From assembly GCF_900698935.1 (NCBI RefSeq), contig NZ_LR217715.1, positions 744,001 through 808,000 on the forward strand: a DNA stretch of 64,000 nt. The letters are read 5' to 3'. How positions within the stretch are numbered: position 1 is the stretch's first letter; each line of letters opens with the position of its first letter. The stretch is from Erwinia_E haradaeae_D. GTDB lineage: Bacteria; Pseudomonadota; Gammaproteobacteria; Enterobacterales; Enterobacteriaceae. Under the pieces are notes generated by a model, which was not told the DNA's origin, made no database searches, and saw only the letters and a program-made list of their open reading frames with translations. The position numbers were made by a program, and so were the translations under genes. This document shows, one piece after another, positions 11,231-22,011 of the stretch.

Positions 11231-11500
11231 TCATGCAGAAGACATTTTTTTAATTTGTTCTCTGAGGTTTGCTTTATGTCGTGCAGCTTTATTTTTATGA
11301 ATCAATCCCTTAGAAGCTTGGCGATCTAGAAGTGGTTGCATAGCATGAAATGCATTCTTTGCACTTTCTTGATTACCAATAGCAATAGCTGCATACACTT
11401 TTTTAATAAAAGTACGTATCATTGAACGACGACTTGCATTATGCTGACGATTTTTTTCAGATGTAATCACTCGTTTCTTAGCTGACTTGATATTAGCCAA
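11231..11500 (-). CDS. rpsT: 30S ribosomal protein S20
   Basis: The 89-residue product begins ANIKSAKKRVITSEKNRQHN and contains the family block QASKGLIHKNKAARHKANL. S20 binds 16S rRNA early in 30S assembly. The start codon is TTG, preceded by TAGGAG seven bases upstream; E. coli rpsT also starts with UUG, which there keeps expression sensitive to feedback by S20. In E. coli ribF follows on the opposite strand; here 1.45 kb of empty DNA lies between rpsT and ileS. Confidence 0.97.
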   Translation of the reverse strand: MANIKSAKKRVITSEKNRQHNASRRSMIRTFIKKVYAAIAIGNQESAKNAFHAMQPLLDRQASKGLIHKNKAARHKANLREQIKKMSSA

Positions 11501-12955
11501 AATTTCACTCCTAAATATTAATACTATATATTATAAAATTTTAGAAAATTATTTCCTTTAACATGCTAATTGTCAATGATTTTTTAAAATTAATAGAAAT
11601 TATTCATGCGCAATGCGTATAGCTCAATGAACAGCAAACATAAATTGATTATATGTATAACTTGCCGCGCAATAGAAAAACTTATTTCTTCAGTGCGCCA
11701 CTGAATTAAAAAACTAAAATGACTACACCTCTATGTCACTAGAATAATCAGAAATGAGATTCGTGCTTCAAAAATCATTTACTATGCCACATAGCTAAAG
11801 TGAATAATTCAATAACTTTTAATCATAATCCAATAATCAATGAATTAAGGATACCGTGATAGTAAACGATCAATGATACCCCTGAAAAATTATTCACAAT
11901 CTTCATCCTTGTCAGCAAACAATGGCTAGACATCTGAGAAATCCCGTTATAGCAACACAACGGAAAGTTCATATAAAATTCATGTTACTCATAGCATTTA
12001 GTAATACTAAACAAACTGATTTCATGACCTTTATACAATATTTATAAACTGTGATTGATATATTATAAAATACAGAAATATAAATAATCTTTAATCACAT
12101 TAAGCAGTATTAATCGTGAAGTATTATAATAATAATGTGCATTTTCGTGCGTTAACTATATTTCTGTACTATATTTAAATCCCAGTATTTAGATTCGTAT
12201 CATATCTATCTTCTGGATGAGATTAAATCTAATATTATTAGAGACATAAAACATGATACTATGCATGAGATACTAGACATATGAAATTATATTGGATAAT
12301 ATTCTCTGAGTATGGAATATTTAGCATGGAATATTATATATAAATTTTGCTATGTACTAATTGAAATATTGATGTTCTCCCTAGTGTCCTCGTTGCATTA
12401 AATGCCAACATCATGCATATAATATAAAGACTACTATCAGCCGGTATGACACAGGTAAACTGCCAATTAAAAAGATTTAACATGAACAAGCGACAGTCAT
12501 GGCATACATAAAATAGACATTATTTTCTAGTGTATGATATGACAGACTTGCTATTAATGCAAAATGCTATGTGCACAACCATCCACAAAGATGTTTAGTG
12601 TTACTCTGCTGTATTATATAAAAAATACATTCTCGTATTTTTCTTCAAAAACATGTTTTGATAGAATCACATTCTCACAGTAACTCAATACTACACTAAA
12701 GAAGATCTAATAAAATAGTATTAAAAACTTCAGATCATAGATATTACTTCTCTAAAAAATAAAGAATTAAACCTCATAGCGCTTATGAAAAAAGTACGTA
12801 TACATATCAGTTGTACTTACATACTGCGATTAATATTAATTAATTGAAATTTATTTTTATGCTATGTGCTATGTGCTATTACCATAAAAATGTTCGTTTG
12901 TACTTAACATTCAACGATCATGCAAAAGCATTAATAAAGATGGAACGAAAATCTA
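11501..12955. other. Spacer where ribF is expected; no gene found
   Basis: Enterobacteria carry ribF (riboflavin kinase / FAD synthetase) between rpsT and ileS. These 1455 bases contain no open frame of useful length and none of the RibF motifs that I could recognise in the translations I tried. Only a short tandem repeat near 12861-12879 stands out. The stretch also carries the rpsT and ileS promoters. Confidence 0.6.
12861..12879. repeat. Short tandem repeat (GCTATGT units)
   Basis: Two perfect copies of the 7-mer GCTATGT are followed by a partial third (GCTAT), about 75 bases upstream of ileS. It looks like a slippage product and has no evident role. Confidence 0.6.
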
Positions 12956-15772
12956 ATGATTGACTACAAAAAAACTTTAAATTTACCAAAAACAAGTTTT
13001 CCAATGCGAGGAAATTTATCTCAAAACGAACCTCGTATTTTGCAACGTTGGTATGATGATAAACTATATAATATGATACGAACAGCAAAACAAGATAAAA
13101 AAATATTTTTACTACATGATGGACCGCCTTATGCGAATGGAAATATTCATATTGGTCACGCAGTTAATAAAATATTAAAAGATATTATTCTTAAATCTAA
13201 GAGTCTTTCTGGATATAACGCACCTTATATACCAGGTTGGGACTGCCATGGTTTACCAATAGAACACCAAGTAGAGAAAATCGCTGGTAAGCCAGGAGAT
13301 AGAATTAGTCCAGCAGAATTTCGTATCGCATGTCGTAATTATGCCTCTCAACAAGTAGATAGACAAAAATCTGAGTTTATTCGACTTGGAGTCTTAGGTG
13401 AATGGGATCAACCTTATCAAACCATGAACTTTCAGACCGAAGCTAATATTATCAGAGCACTTGGAAAAATAATTAAAAATGGTCACCTCTACAAAGGTGT
13501 AAAACCTGTACCATGGTGTCTAGATTGTCGCTCTGCTATAGCAGACGCTGAAATAGAGTATTATGATAGAGTGTCTCCGTCAATTATGGTTCTATTTAAT
13601 GCCATAGATAAAAAAGACATAGAGAGAACATTTAATAATGTATATATCGATGGTCCAATTTCACTAGTAATATGGACCACCACTCCATGGACTCTTCCAG
13701 CTCATCGTGCTCTTGCAGTACATCCACATGTGAGCTATCAACTAGTCCAAATTATAGATCGAGTACTCATACTGGCTGCCGATATGGTCGATACAATTAT
13801 GAGTTGTATGGGGGTCAAAAAATGGAATATACTGGGAAATGTACAAGGAAAAGCTCTTGAGAGGATGCAGTTTCAGCATCCATTTCTCACATACATATCT
13901 TCTATAATTCTAAATGACAATGTAACCATGGACACTGGTACAGGAATAGTACATACTGCACCTGATCATGGTTTAGATGATTATGCTATCAGTCAAAAAT
14001 ATGCTATTAATACCATTAACCCAGTTGGACCAGACGGTTGTTATCTACCTGGTATTTTTTCTCAATTAGATGGTGTACACATCTTTCAAGCTAACGATAT
14101 CATTATAGAAATTTTACGTAAAAATCACGCCTTGCTCCACTCAGAAGAAATACAACACAGCTACCCACACTGCTGGCGTCACAAAAGTCCAATCATCTTT
14201 CGCGTAACTCCACAATGGTTTATTAGTATGGATCAAAAAGGACTACGCGCGCAGTCCTTACACCAGATTAAAAACGTGTATTGGATTCCAAGCTGGGGTA
14301 AAACACGGATGAAAGAAATGCTTATCAATCGTCCAGACTGGTGTATTTCGCGACAACGCACTTGGGGCGTGCCCATTGCACTTTTTATTCACAAACAAAC
14401 TGAACAACTCCATCCTGATTCCTTGGAAATACTCGAAACAGTCGCACAGCTTGTCGAGAAAAGCGGTATTCAAGCATGGTGGGATTTGGATCCTTCTCCA
14501 ATACTCGGGTCTGATGCTAACAATTATATTCAAGTTTCTGATACACTAGACGTTTGGTTTGATTCAGGTTCTACCAGCTTCTCAGTAATTGATACACTAC
14601 CTGAATATCTAAATCATGTACCTGATATGTATCTAGAAGGGTCTGATCAACACCGTGGGTGGTTTATGTCATCCTTAATCATGTCTACGGCCATCAAAGG
14701 TATAGCACCATATCGACAGGTGCTTACGCATGGATTTACCGTTGATGGTCAAGGACTCAAAATGTCAAAATCACAGAATAATACTATAAGACCACGGGAT
14801 ATTATCGATAAAGTAGGCGCAGATATTGTACGCTTATGGGTAGCATCTACTAATTATTCCGGAGAGATTTCTTGCTCTGATCAAATTCTACAACGCTCTA
14901 TTGATAGTTATCGTCGTATCCGTAATACTGCACGTTTTCTTTTAGCTAATCTCACTGGTTTTCATCCTGCAAACAACAAAGTTAGTCAGGAAAATATGTT
15001 AGTATTAGACCGCTGGGCCATCGGACGCGCTCTAGAAGCACAGAATGCTATTATATCCTCATATGAAAACTATCAATTTCATGAAGTAGTACAGCGTATA
15101 ATGCATTTCTGCTCTATTGAAATGGGATCCTTTTATCTTGACATTATCAAAGATCGCCAATATACAGCTAAATCTGATAGCTTAGCACGTCATAGCTGTC
15201 AAACGGCACTATGGTATATTTCTGAAGCCTTAGTGCGTTGGATAGCGCCAATTACATCCTTTACAGCAGATGAGGTCTGGCGTCATTTACCTGGTGAAAG
15301 GGCGCAATATGTATTTACTGAAGAATGGTTTAATGACTTGTACAGTCTTTCTGATTATGAAATCATGAACAATGAATATTGGGATGAATTAATTAAAGTA
15401 CGCGGAGAAGTTAATAAAGTGATTGAACAAGCGCGTATTAAAAAACATATAGGAACGTCCTTAGAAGTCAGCGTCATACTCTATGTCAACCAAAGGTTAG
15501 CAGAAAAGCTAAGTCACCTTCACGAAGAATTACGCTTTGTTTTACTGACATCTGGAGCGGAGGTCTTAGATATTACTTATGCACCGAATGATGCATATCA
15601 AAGCGGTCTTTTCGCAGACTTAAAAATTGTATTACACAAATTAGAAACTCAAAAATGTCCGCGATGCTGGCATCATACCAAAGATATTGGCCACCATAAT
15701 GTATACACTGACATATGTAGCCGTTGTATTGCTAATGTATTTGGTCATGGTGAAAACCGTAAATTTGCATGA
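12956..15772 (+). CDS. ileS: Isoleucyl-tRNA synthetase
   Basis: IleRS charges tRNA-Ile with isoleucine and edits misactivated valine. The product is 938 residues, the same as E. coli. The class I signature HIGH is at 65-68 and KMSKS at 602-606, exactly the E. coli positions. The editing (CP1) domain shows WTTTPWTLPA and GTGIVHTAPDHGLDDY with its conserved aspartates. The C-terminal zinc finger keeps C901, C904, C921 and C924. The start MIDYKKTLNLPKTSFPMRGN matches the family. The gene overlaps lspA by four bases (ATGA), so the two are translationally coupled as in other enterobacteria. Confidence 0.98.
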   Translation: MIDYKKTLNLPKTSFPMRGNLSQNEPRILQRWYDDKLYNMIRTAKQDKKIFLLHDGPPYANGNIHIGHAVNKILKDIILKSKSLSGYNAPYIPGWDCHGLPIEHQVEKIAGKPGDRISPAEFRIACRNYASQQVDRQKSEFIRLGVLGEWDQPYQTMNFQTEANIIRALGKIIKNGHLYKGVKPVPWCLDCRSAIADAEIEYYDRVSPSIMVLFNAIDKKDIERTFNNVYIDGPISLVIWTTTPWTLPAHRALAVHPHVSYQLVQIIDRVLILAADMVDTIMSCMGVKKWNILGNVQGKALERMQFQHPFLTYISSIILNDNVTMDTGTGIVHTAPDHGLDDYAISQKYAINTINPVGPDGCYLPGIFSQLDGVHIFQANDIIIEILRKNHALLHSEEIQHSYPHCWRHKSPIIFRVTPQWFISMDQKGLRAQSLHQIKNVYWIPSWGKTRMKEMLINRPDWCISRQRTWGVPIALFIHKQTEQLHPDSLEILETVAQLVEKSGIQAWWDLDPSPILGSDANNYIQVSDTLDVWFDSGSTSFSVIDTLPEYLNHVPDMYLEGSDQHRGWFMSSLIMSTAIKGIAPYRQVLTHGFTVDGQGLKMSKSQNNTIRPRDIIDKVGADIVRLWVASTNYSGEISCSDQILQRSIDSYRRIRNTARFLLANLTGFHPANNKVSQENMLVLDRWAIGRALEAQNAIISSYENYQFHEVVQRIMHFCSIEMGSFYLDIIKDRQYTAKSDSLARHSCQTALWYISEALVRWIAPITSFTADEVWRHLPGERAQYVFTEEWFNDLYSLSDYEIMNNEYWDELIKVRGEVNKVIEQARIKKHIGTSLEVSVILYVNQRLAEKLSHLHEELRFVLLTSGAEVLDITYAPNDAYQSGLFADLKIVLHKLETQKCPRCWHHTKDIGHHNVYTDICSRCIANVFGHGENRKFA

Positions 15773-16260
15773 TCAGTAAACACTTAAGATATTGTGGACT
15801 GCGTTGGCTATGGCTATCTTTTATCGTGGTGATCCTGGATCTACTAAGCAAGCAATGGGTGATAACGCATCTACTTCTTCATGAATCAATATCAATTATG
15901 CCATATATTAATCTTTATCATTCTCATAATTCTGGTGCAGCCTTTAGTTTTCTTGCTGATCAAGATGGATGGCAGCGCTGGTTTTTATCTGGTATAACTA
16001 GTACTCTTCTGACTATCTTACTATTTAGTATGTATTATAATCAAGTGAAGTGCACACTACATAATATTGCGTATGCCTTACTCATAGGTGGCGCGTTAGG
16101 GAATTTGTATAATCGAATCACATATGGATTTGTAATTGATTTTATTGATTTGCATCTGAAAGAGTGGCATTTTGCTACATTTAATATTGCTGATAGTGCA
16201 ATTTTTATTGGCATTGTGCTTTTTCTCTGTAAGAGGAATTATAGTTCTAGTCACTCATAA
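15769..16260 (+). CDS. lspA: Lipoprotein signal peptidase II
   Basis: LspA is an inner-membrane aspartic protease that removes signal peptides from prolipoproteins after lipidation. The 163-residue product has four hydrophobic segments. The family blocks NSGAAFSFL (54-62), GGALGNLYNR (107-116), VIDFIDL with catalytic D124, and FNIADSAI with catalytic D142 are all present. The ATG overlaps the ileS TGA, so expression is coupled to ileS. In E. coli fkpB and ispH follow in the same operon; here fkpB is missing and ispH comes after a 1 kb gap. Confidence 0.96.
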   Translation: MISKHLRYCGLRWLWLSFIVVILDLLSKQWVITHLLLHESISIMPYINLYHSHNSGAAFSFLADQDGWQRWFLSGITSTLLTILLFSMYYNQVKCTLHNIAYALLIGGALGNLYNRITYGFVIDFIDLHLKEWHFATFNIADSAIFIGIVLFLCKRNYSSSHS

Positions 16261-17278
16261 ACATCAAAAATCTGCGCAAGAATCTTTTACAGTCCTAATC
16301 TGGATACAATCATAGATTGCTATAGCTTGTTCAGCTATAAAATTACACTTAGCGGTCTACACGATTACTTTGACATCGCCTACGCAGGCTTACGTATTTT
16401 AAAACTAAAAATCAATATACTATCTTCAGAGATAAAACAATCGATAATTATAACAATATCAATCACTATATAATCAAAATTGATGTGATGAATGCAGATT
16501 ACATATATGAGGATACATACAGATTACGCATATAACAATGATATCTGATTACCACATCGTGATTTATGGCATACATGGAAGACCATATTCAGTAGTTAAA
16601 TTAAGATATCATATTTTATACATATTATACATATAATGAACTCGCACATATCTCTTAGCGTGCAGAAGGAAACATATTTGATGACAAAATGAAATACAAG
16701 AATCTCATATTCAGATAAAATAGTCAGACATAGAACACAAATCAAAACATACAACCCATCAAGTTGTAAAACACAGATATCAGATTAGATATGTGGATAT
16801 TGAAATACACTACAATCACTACAAATTAGTAATGAGAAAATATCATTAACTACATATAGGAAACCTATTTTATATATTCCTCATAACACAAAATAGCCAT
16901 CATGATCCATTCCAACATAAGAAAGACATAATATATACACATGCTGTAAAAACTCTAACACAATACACTGGAATATAATAATTATACTAAAACCGCTGGC
17001 ACACATAAAACAAAATACTGCAATTTTGTATCTTGCCCTCACACATGCGAGATATTCGATTACACTACCACATTGTTAGAAATCAACAGAGAAAAAATAC
17101 AACAAACCTAGTTGTTTCTAGAACTAAAAATAAACACTATATTGCAATATCATGTATAGATGGATGATATCATATGTCATTTGCTTTATTGTCAACTCTA
17201 TCGATACAGATAGCTTGACCGTATCAATTTATGAACATATCTCAATACCATTGCGATTATTATTACTGGAGAGAAGCT
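16261..17278. other. Spacer where fkpB is expected; no gene found
   Basis: Between lspA and ispH E. coli has fkpB, an FKBP-type prolyl isomerase. Here about 1 kb of AT-rich sequence contains no recognisable remnant. It probably includes a new promoter for ispH, since the distance makes readthrough from ileS-lspA uncertain. Confidence 0.6.
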
Positions 17279-18214
17279 ATGCAGATCGTATTAGCCAATC
17301 CACGCGGATTTTGTGCAGGCGTTCATCGTGCTATCAACATCGTTGAGCGAATTCTGGAGATTTACGGCGCCCCCATCTTTGTACGTCATGAAATAGTACA
17401 TAATAACTACGTGGTGCAAAAATTACAAGAACGAGGGGTGATTTTTATTGAAGAAATAGATCAAGTACCAGAAAGGTCCATTCTTGTTTTTTCGGCACAT
17501 GGTGTCTCTCAAGTCGTACGCAAACAGGCTATGCAACGAAATTTATTAATGATCTTTGATGCAACCTGTCCACTTGTGACAAAAATTCATATGGAAGTCG
17601 CGCGTGCTAGCAGACAGGGCATAGAAACTATCTTGATTGGACACTCTGGCCATCCAGAAGTAGAAGGGACTATGGGTCAATATAACAACGAACACGGTGG
17701 AATGTATTTAGTCAGCACCTCAGATGATATCTCATCGCTGTATATTAAAAACCAAAATAATATACGCTTTGTGACACAAACCACACTATCAGTTTCCGAT
17801 AGCATCCATGTTATTCATGCTTTGCATTCTCGTTTTCCTCAAATCATCGGATCACGTAAAAATGACATTTGCTATGCCACCACCAACCGCCAGAAAGCGG
17901 TAAATGCTCTTACACAACATGCTGACTTAATACTGGTAGTCGGTTCAAAAAATTCTTCTAATTCTAATCGATTGGCCGAATTAGCTCAAAGATTGGGACG
18001 AAGAACATTCTTAATTGATTCTGCAGAAGACATTCAAGAAGAATGGTTAAAAAATATTCACTGTGTGGGTGTTACTGCCGGTGCATCAGCGCCAAATATT
18101 CTAGTACAGCAAGTGACAAAAAGACTTATTCAACTAGGTGGTATATGTACCACTGAGCTATTAGGGCATCAAGAAAATATGATATTTGATATTCCAAAAG
18201 AGTTACGTCGATAA
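17279..18214 (+). CDS. ispH: 4-hydroxy-3-methylbut-2-enyl diphosphate reductase IspH
   Basis: IspH makes IPP and DMAPP in the last step of the MEP isoprenoid pathway using a [4Fe-4S] cluster. The three cluster cysteines are visible: C12 (RGFCAGV), C97 (DATCPLV) and one near 198 (DICYATT). The active-site histidines in HEIVHN, SAHGVS and GHPEVEGT are also kept. I start at 17279 (MQIVLANPRGF), which matches the family and has GGAGAG five bases upstream; an upstream in-frame ATG at 17231 would add 16 unconserved residues. The predicted length is 311, against 316 in E. coli, with a slightly shorter C-terminus. Confidence 0.97.
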   Translation: MQIVLANPRGFCAGVHRAINIVERILEIYGAPIFVRHEIVHNNYVVQKLQERGVIFIEEIDQVPERSILVFSAHGVSQVVRKQAMQRNLLMIFDATCPLVTKIHMEVARASRQGIETILIGHSGHPEVEGTMGQYNNEHGGMYLVSTSDDISSLYIKNQNNIRFVTQTTLSVSDSIHVIHALHSRFPQIIGSRKNDICYATTNRQKAVNALTQHADLILVVGSKNSSNSNRLAELAQRLGRRTFLIDSAEDIQEEWLKNIHCVGVTAGASAPNILVQQVTKRLIQLGGICTTELLGHQENMIFDIPKELRR

Positions 18215-18540
18215 ATGTAAATCTACAATTTATGACTGCGTAATCATTGCTCCTTCTTGCTTCATATGAATGAGAATCGTTGTATTATTCTTATTTATAG
18301 CATGCATCATACAGCTTCAATATCTAAATAAATATTATCATATGTCACTCAATTTTCTGTATTAAGCTTATATGAAATCTCATACTCTAATGGATTGTAT
18401 ACACAGAACATGCGAGAAAAAAATCAATTTTTATGAAATCTGCTCTAGCTATCTCTTAATCTTAAGAAAACAATATTCTTTAAAAAGTTATACGCATCTC
18501 TGATACGGAGCTACCAAAAATCAGAATATAACTTGTGGTC
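18215..18540. other. Short spacer between convergent ispH and corA
   Basis: About 330 bases of AT-rich DNA between two converging genes. No gene and no strong stem followed by a T run were recognised. Confidence 0.5.
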
Positions 18541-19500
18541 TTATAACCAATTTTTTCGTTTAAAATAAGCATAGGGCGCTAACCCAGCAAGAATCATCAA
18601 TAATATCGCAGCTGGATACCCAAAACCCCATTTTAACTCTGGCATAAACGCAAAATTCATTCCATAGCTAGAGGCTACTAGTGTTGGCGGTAAAAAAACC
18701 ACTGATACCACTGAAAAAATTTTAATAATACGGCTTTGTTCAATATTAATAAAACCCATGGCTGCCTGCATTAAAAAATTAACCTTTTGAAATAATGATT
18801 CAGTATGTGGCAATAACGACTCTATATCGCGCAAAATCTCACGAGCCTGCTCTAGCTGATGAGCGGGAAGGCGTGTTTTACGTACTAAGAAATTTAAGGC
18901 CCGTTGAGTATCCATCAAACAAAGACGCACTTTCCAACCAACATCCTCTTGTCCTGCCAAAGCGGATAGTGCATTATCAAATTCATCGCCCTGCTTTCCC
19001 TCCATAATTACTCTACTAAATTTTTCTAAATTACTGGAAATATTTTCAATTTCATCAGCTAATTGTTCAATTTTGGTTTCAAACAAATCCAATAAAATCT
19101 CATAAGCGTTTCCATCAGTTAAGGTTTGATTACGTGCTCGCATACGGTAAAGCCGAAATGCTGGAAGTTCACGTTCACGTAAGGTATAAAGACGCCCATC
19201 TCGGACAGTAAATGCAACTGTGGAATTACCCGCATGATCATCAAAATCCTCATACAAGAAAAAAGAGTGAATATGCAGACCATCATCATCCTCAAAAAAA
19301 CGTGCTGAAGCTTCTATATCTTCTAATTCCGGACTCGTAGCTAAAACTTGCCCTAAGACGTTTTGTACACGAGCACGTTGAATTTCTTCTGGTTCAATCA
19401 GATCTACCCAAATTGAATCATTTAGGTTATCTCTGGTATTAGGATCCTCCAATGCAAGTCGACATAGCCGACTATTATCTAATTTAAATGCACTCAGCAT
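18541..19500 (-). CDS. corA: Magnesium/cobalt channel CorA
   Basis: CorA is a pentameric inner-membrane Mg2+ channel. The 319-residue protein matches E. coli CorA (316) along its length, including LEDIEASARFFEDDDGLHIH, the long stalk helix region (ALNFLVRK, REILRDIESLLPH) and QAAMGFINIEQSRIIKIFSVVSV. Two transmembrane helices lie at the C-terminus. The selectivity signature GMN is at 280-282, and the basic tail FKRKNWL is present. It stands as a single gene with large spacers on both sides. CorA may be the main Mg2+ entry route in a reduced genome; this is inference. Confidence 0.97.
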   Translation of the reverse strand: MLSAFKLDNSRLCRLALEDPNTRDNLNDSIWVDLIEPEEIQRARVQNVLGQVLATSPELEDIEASARFFEDDDGLHIHSFFLYEDFDDHAGNSTVAFTVRDGRLYTLRERELPAFRLYRMRARNQTLTDGNAYEILLDLFETKIEQLADEIENISSNLEKFSRVIMEGKQGDEFDNALSALAGQEDVGWKVRLCLMDTQRALNFLVRKTRLPAHQLEQAREILRDIESLLPHTESLFQKVNFLMQAAMGFINIEQSRIIKIFSVVSVVFLPPTLVASSYGMNFAFMPELKWGFGYPAAILLMILAGLAPYAYFKRKNWL

Positions 19501-20906
19501 AACTATATTCTCAAGTTAAAGGGGGGAATAAGAGAGAGCGTGGCAAGATATCTTGCTATAATCAGAATCTGTAGCGCACATGTTTGGTTTGATTACTGCA
19601 CTCTTAGACTACACGCTAACATTCATAGCGATGTATCTACTATTCCAAAATAGTATAGTTTAGTACTTTGCAAACTCATACGTGAGCTATCACCGACACC
19701 ATCTATATCTCAGGAACTTCCCAATACACCGCTACAAACGCTAAAATAAAAGATAGCAACAATCTTTTAGAAAAAAATTACGTTGTAACATACCGCACAT
19801 ATTATTACATAATATTAAAATATTAAAACATAATAACTACTATCACAAAGGCACAGACACTGCACTATACTTATAAAGTCACATTAGCATTCTCATATAC
19901 AGATTATATGAGCTATAAAACCGCTTCTCTAGCTTGGTATTATTGTATATGCTCTAATGATTACTCTAATAGTCACCACTAAGCGCTTATTAAGCATATT
20001 GAATACAATACAACTGTATTAGAGCATATGTTTGTCAGTACCTCTTCTCGGGCATTATACAAATGGCATATATTTAATAATACAGTTCATGAACTATATC
20101 TTCGGTTGTCTAAATTATTTTATGGTCTATATTAAACGTGCACTCATTTTTCTACAGTACTGTATTCATCTATAGATAGTGACCTACTGAAAAATATTGA
20201 CACCAAGTTAAGATTCGCATAATCACAATTAACAAAAAATGCTTTGGATCTCTATGCTGACCTATGATACACAATTGAGCACGGTAAGACCTATAAAGAT
20301 CCTCAATGATAAAATCAATATTTTTGATATCTTATGACTATCAATACAGATCTAGAAAGACTTATCTGCTATACTGATGAACGTTCGATGAATTGAGCTT
20401 GAATATTCTCGTTATAGTATGTCAAGAACGTATACTACTACTTTCTGGTGTATTACTACTTTGAATATATCATAAAAAACAACATATATGCCTACTCAAA
20501 TAATGTATCATGTACATATGCTATCTAGGATTACCGTAAGGAGAATATGTGTCGATATGTTCTAAACATATACATATTTTTTCTAAATAACACAGTAGTC
20601 TAAAACTCTCCACTAAAAAATAATTAACATTAGAAGACACGCATGCCATGGATGTCATTGTATATTCATTAAGAATCTTTCAACTAAGAGGTGATCATCG
20701 TATATATCTCAGCTGTTTATTTATCAGGCTATGCAATAACATGCTTGTAAGTTTTTGAGTACGTTGTAGACTTTAGTAGGTAAGGGTCTTAACTTCCTCT
20801 ATGCTATGGAAGCTTATTCATCAACCGGAATATCCTGGAAAACGATTGAACCATAAGATCCAACAAATAGATTATAGTCTATTTTTAATAATAACGAGGC
20901 GTAAAC
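19501..20906. other. Long spacer upstream of ompA, no gene seen
   Basis: About 1.4 kb between the divergent corA and ompA. It holds no recognisable gene; sulA, which precedes ompA in E. coli, is not seen. The last 20 bases form a conserved ompA translation start region, listed separately. Confidence 0.55.
20890..20906 (+). promoter_or_regulatory. Conserved ompA ribosome binding site region
   Basis: The segment TAACGAGGCG (20892-20901) directly before the ompA ATG is, from memory, the same as in the E. coli ompA leader. There it contains the Shine-Dalgarno sequence and the pairing site for the small RNA MicA. The rest of the leader is not conserved, so selection on this short block is likely. 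Whether MicA still exists in this genome cannot be told from this window. Confidence 0.7.
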
Positions 20907-21971
20907 ATGAAAAAAACAGCTATCGCAATTGCAGTAGCACTGGCTGGTTTCGCTACAGTAGCGCAAGCTACTCCTAAAGAAAACACCTGGTATACTGGTA
21001 CTCAGTTTGGCTTGTCTCATTACGATGATACAAAATATTATGGTAATAACTACCAGAATAATGATGGAAGCACTCATAAAAGCCAATTAGGCTCTGGTGT
21101 GTTTTTTGGTTATCAAGCCACCCCAGCTCTCAGTTTTGATTTTGGGTATAATTGGTTGGGTCGGATGCCCAACAAAGGAAAGACGATTCACGGTTCCTTT
21201 CAGACTCAAGGAGTCCAATTATCCACTAAATTCACTTACCCACTAGCGAATAATGTGGACGTGTATACCCGTCTAGGTAGCATGGTCTGGCACGCAGACT
21301 CTAAACAGACAAATCTAACTAAGCCGCCTTCAATACATTCGAAAACTACTGGTATTTCGCCGCTCATCGGTTGTGGTGTGGAATACACGATCACTAAAAA
21401 TTGGGCCACTCATCTAGATTATCAATGGACTAATAATATTGGAGATGCCCATACTGTTGGTGCCCGCCCTGATAATAGCCTGTTCAGCGTTGGTATTACT
21501 TATCGTTTTGGTCAAAATGAACCAGAAACATTTATCACTTCTGGATCATCTTCCATATCAGAGAATAATCATTTTACTTTGAAATCTGATGTATTATTTA
21601 CCTTTAATCAAACAACTCTCACTGCAGATGGTCAAAAGATTTTAGATCAATTATATAATCAGCTTAACAATCTTGATACTAAAGATGCATCGATAGTAGT
21701 GGTTGGTTATAGTGATCGTATTGGCTCAAGCTTATACAATCAAAAAATTTCTGAAAAACGCAGTCAGTCTGTCGTAGATTATTTAATTGAAAAGGGCATT
21801 CCTGCTGACCAAATCACTGCACGAGGTGAGGGACAGTCTAACCCTATATCTGCACATAGTTGTGAATCTATTAACGATCGCCAAGCCTTAATTGTCTGTT
21901 TAGCGCCTGATAGACGCGTAGAAGTAGAAGTTAAAGACATACAAGATGTGGTCATCCCATCATCAAATTAA
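20907..21971 (+). CDS. ompA: Outer membrane protein A
   Basis: OmpA has an eight-stranded outer-membrane barrel and a periplasmic peptidoglycan-binding domain. The 354-residue precursor starts with a signal peptide that is identical to E. coli OmpA over its 21 residues (MKKTAIAIAVALAGFATVAQ, cleavage after A21). Barrel residues such as NTWYTGTQFG, DFGYNWLGRMP, DVYTRLGSMVW and YQWTNNIGDAHT follow. The proline-rich hinge of E. coli (AP repeats) is replaced by a serine-rich linker around 206-213. The OmpA domain keeps LFTFNQTTL, GYSDRIGSSLYN and SEKRSQSVVDYL. The gene is monocistronic and ends in a strong hairpin. Confidence 0.97.
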   Translation: MKKTAIAIAVALAGFATVAQATPKENTWYTGTQFGLSHYDDTKYYGNNYQNNDGSTHKSQLGSGVFFGYQATPALSFDFGYNWLGRMPNKGKTIHGSFQTQGVQLSTKFTYPLANNVDVYTRLGSMVWHADSKQTNLTKPPSIHSKTTGISPLIGCGVEYTITKNWATHLDYQWTNNIGDAHTVGARPDNSLFSVGITYRFGQNEPETFITSGSSSISENNHFTLKSDVLFTFNQTTLTADGQKILDQLYNQLNNLDTKDASIVVVGYSDRIGSSLYNQKISEKRSQSVVDYLIEKGIPADQITARGEGQSNPISAHSCESINDRQALIVCLAPDRRVEVEVKDIQDVVIPSSN

Positions 21972-21981
21972 GCTATATCTC

Positions 21982-22011
21982 TATCAATACCCCTCTTTAG
22001 GGGTATTGATA
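21982..22011 (+). terminator. Perfect 13-bp hairpin after ompA
   Basis: TATCAATACCCCT and AGGGGTATTGATA form a flawless 13-pair stem with a CTTT loop, ten bases after the ompA stop. There is no T run after it on either strand, so it may act as a weak terminator or as a 3' stabiliser of the ompA mRNA rather than a classic intrinsic terminator. Confidence 0.65.
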
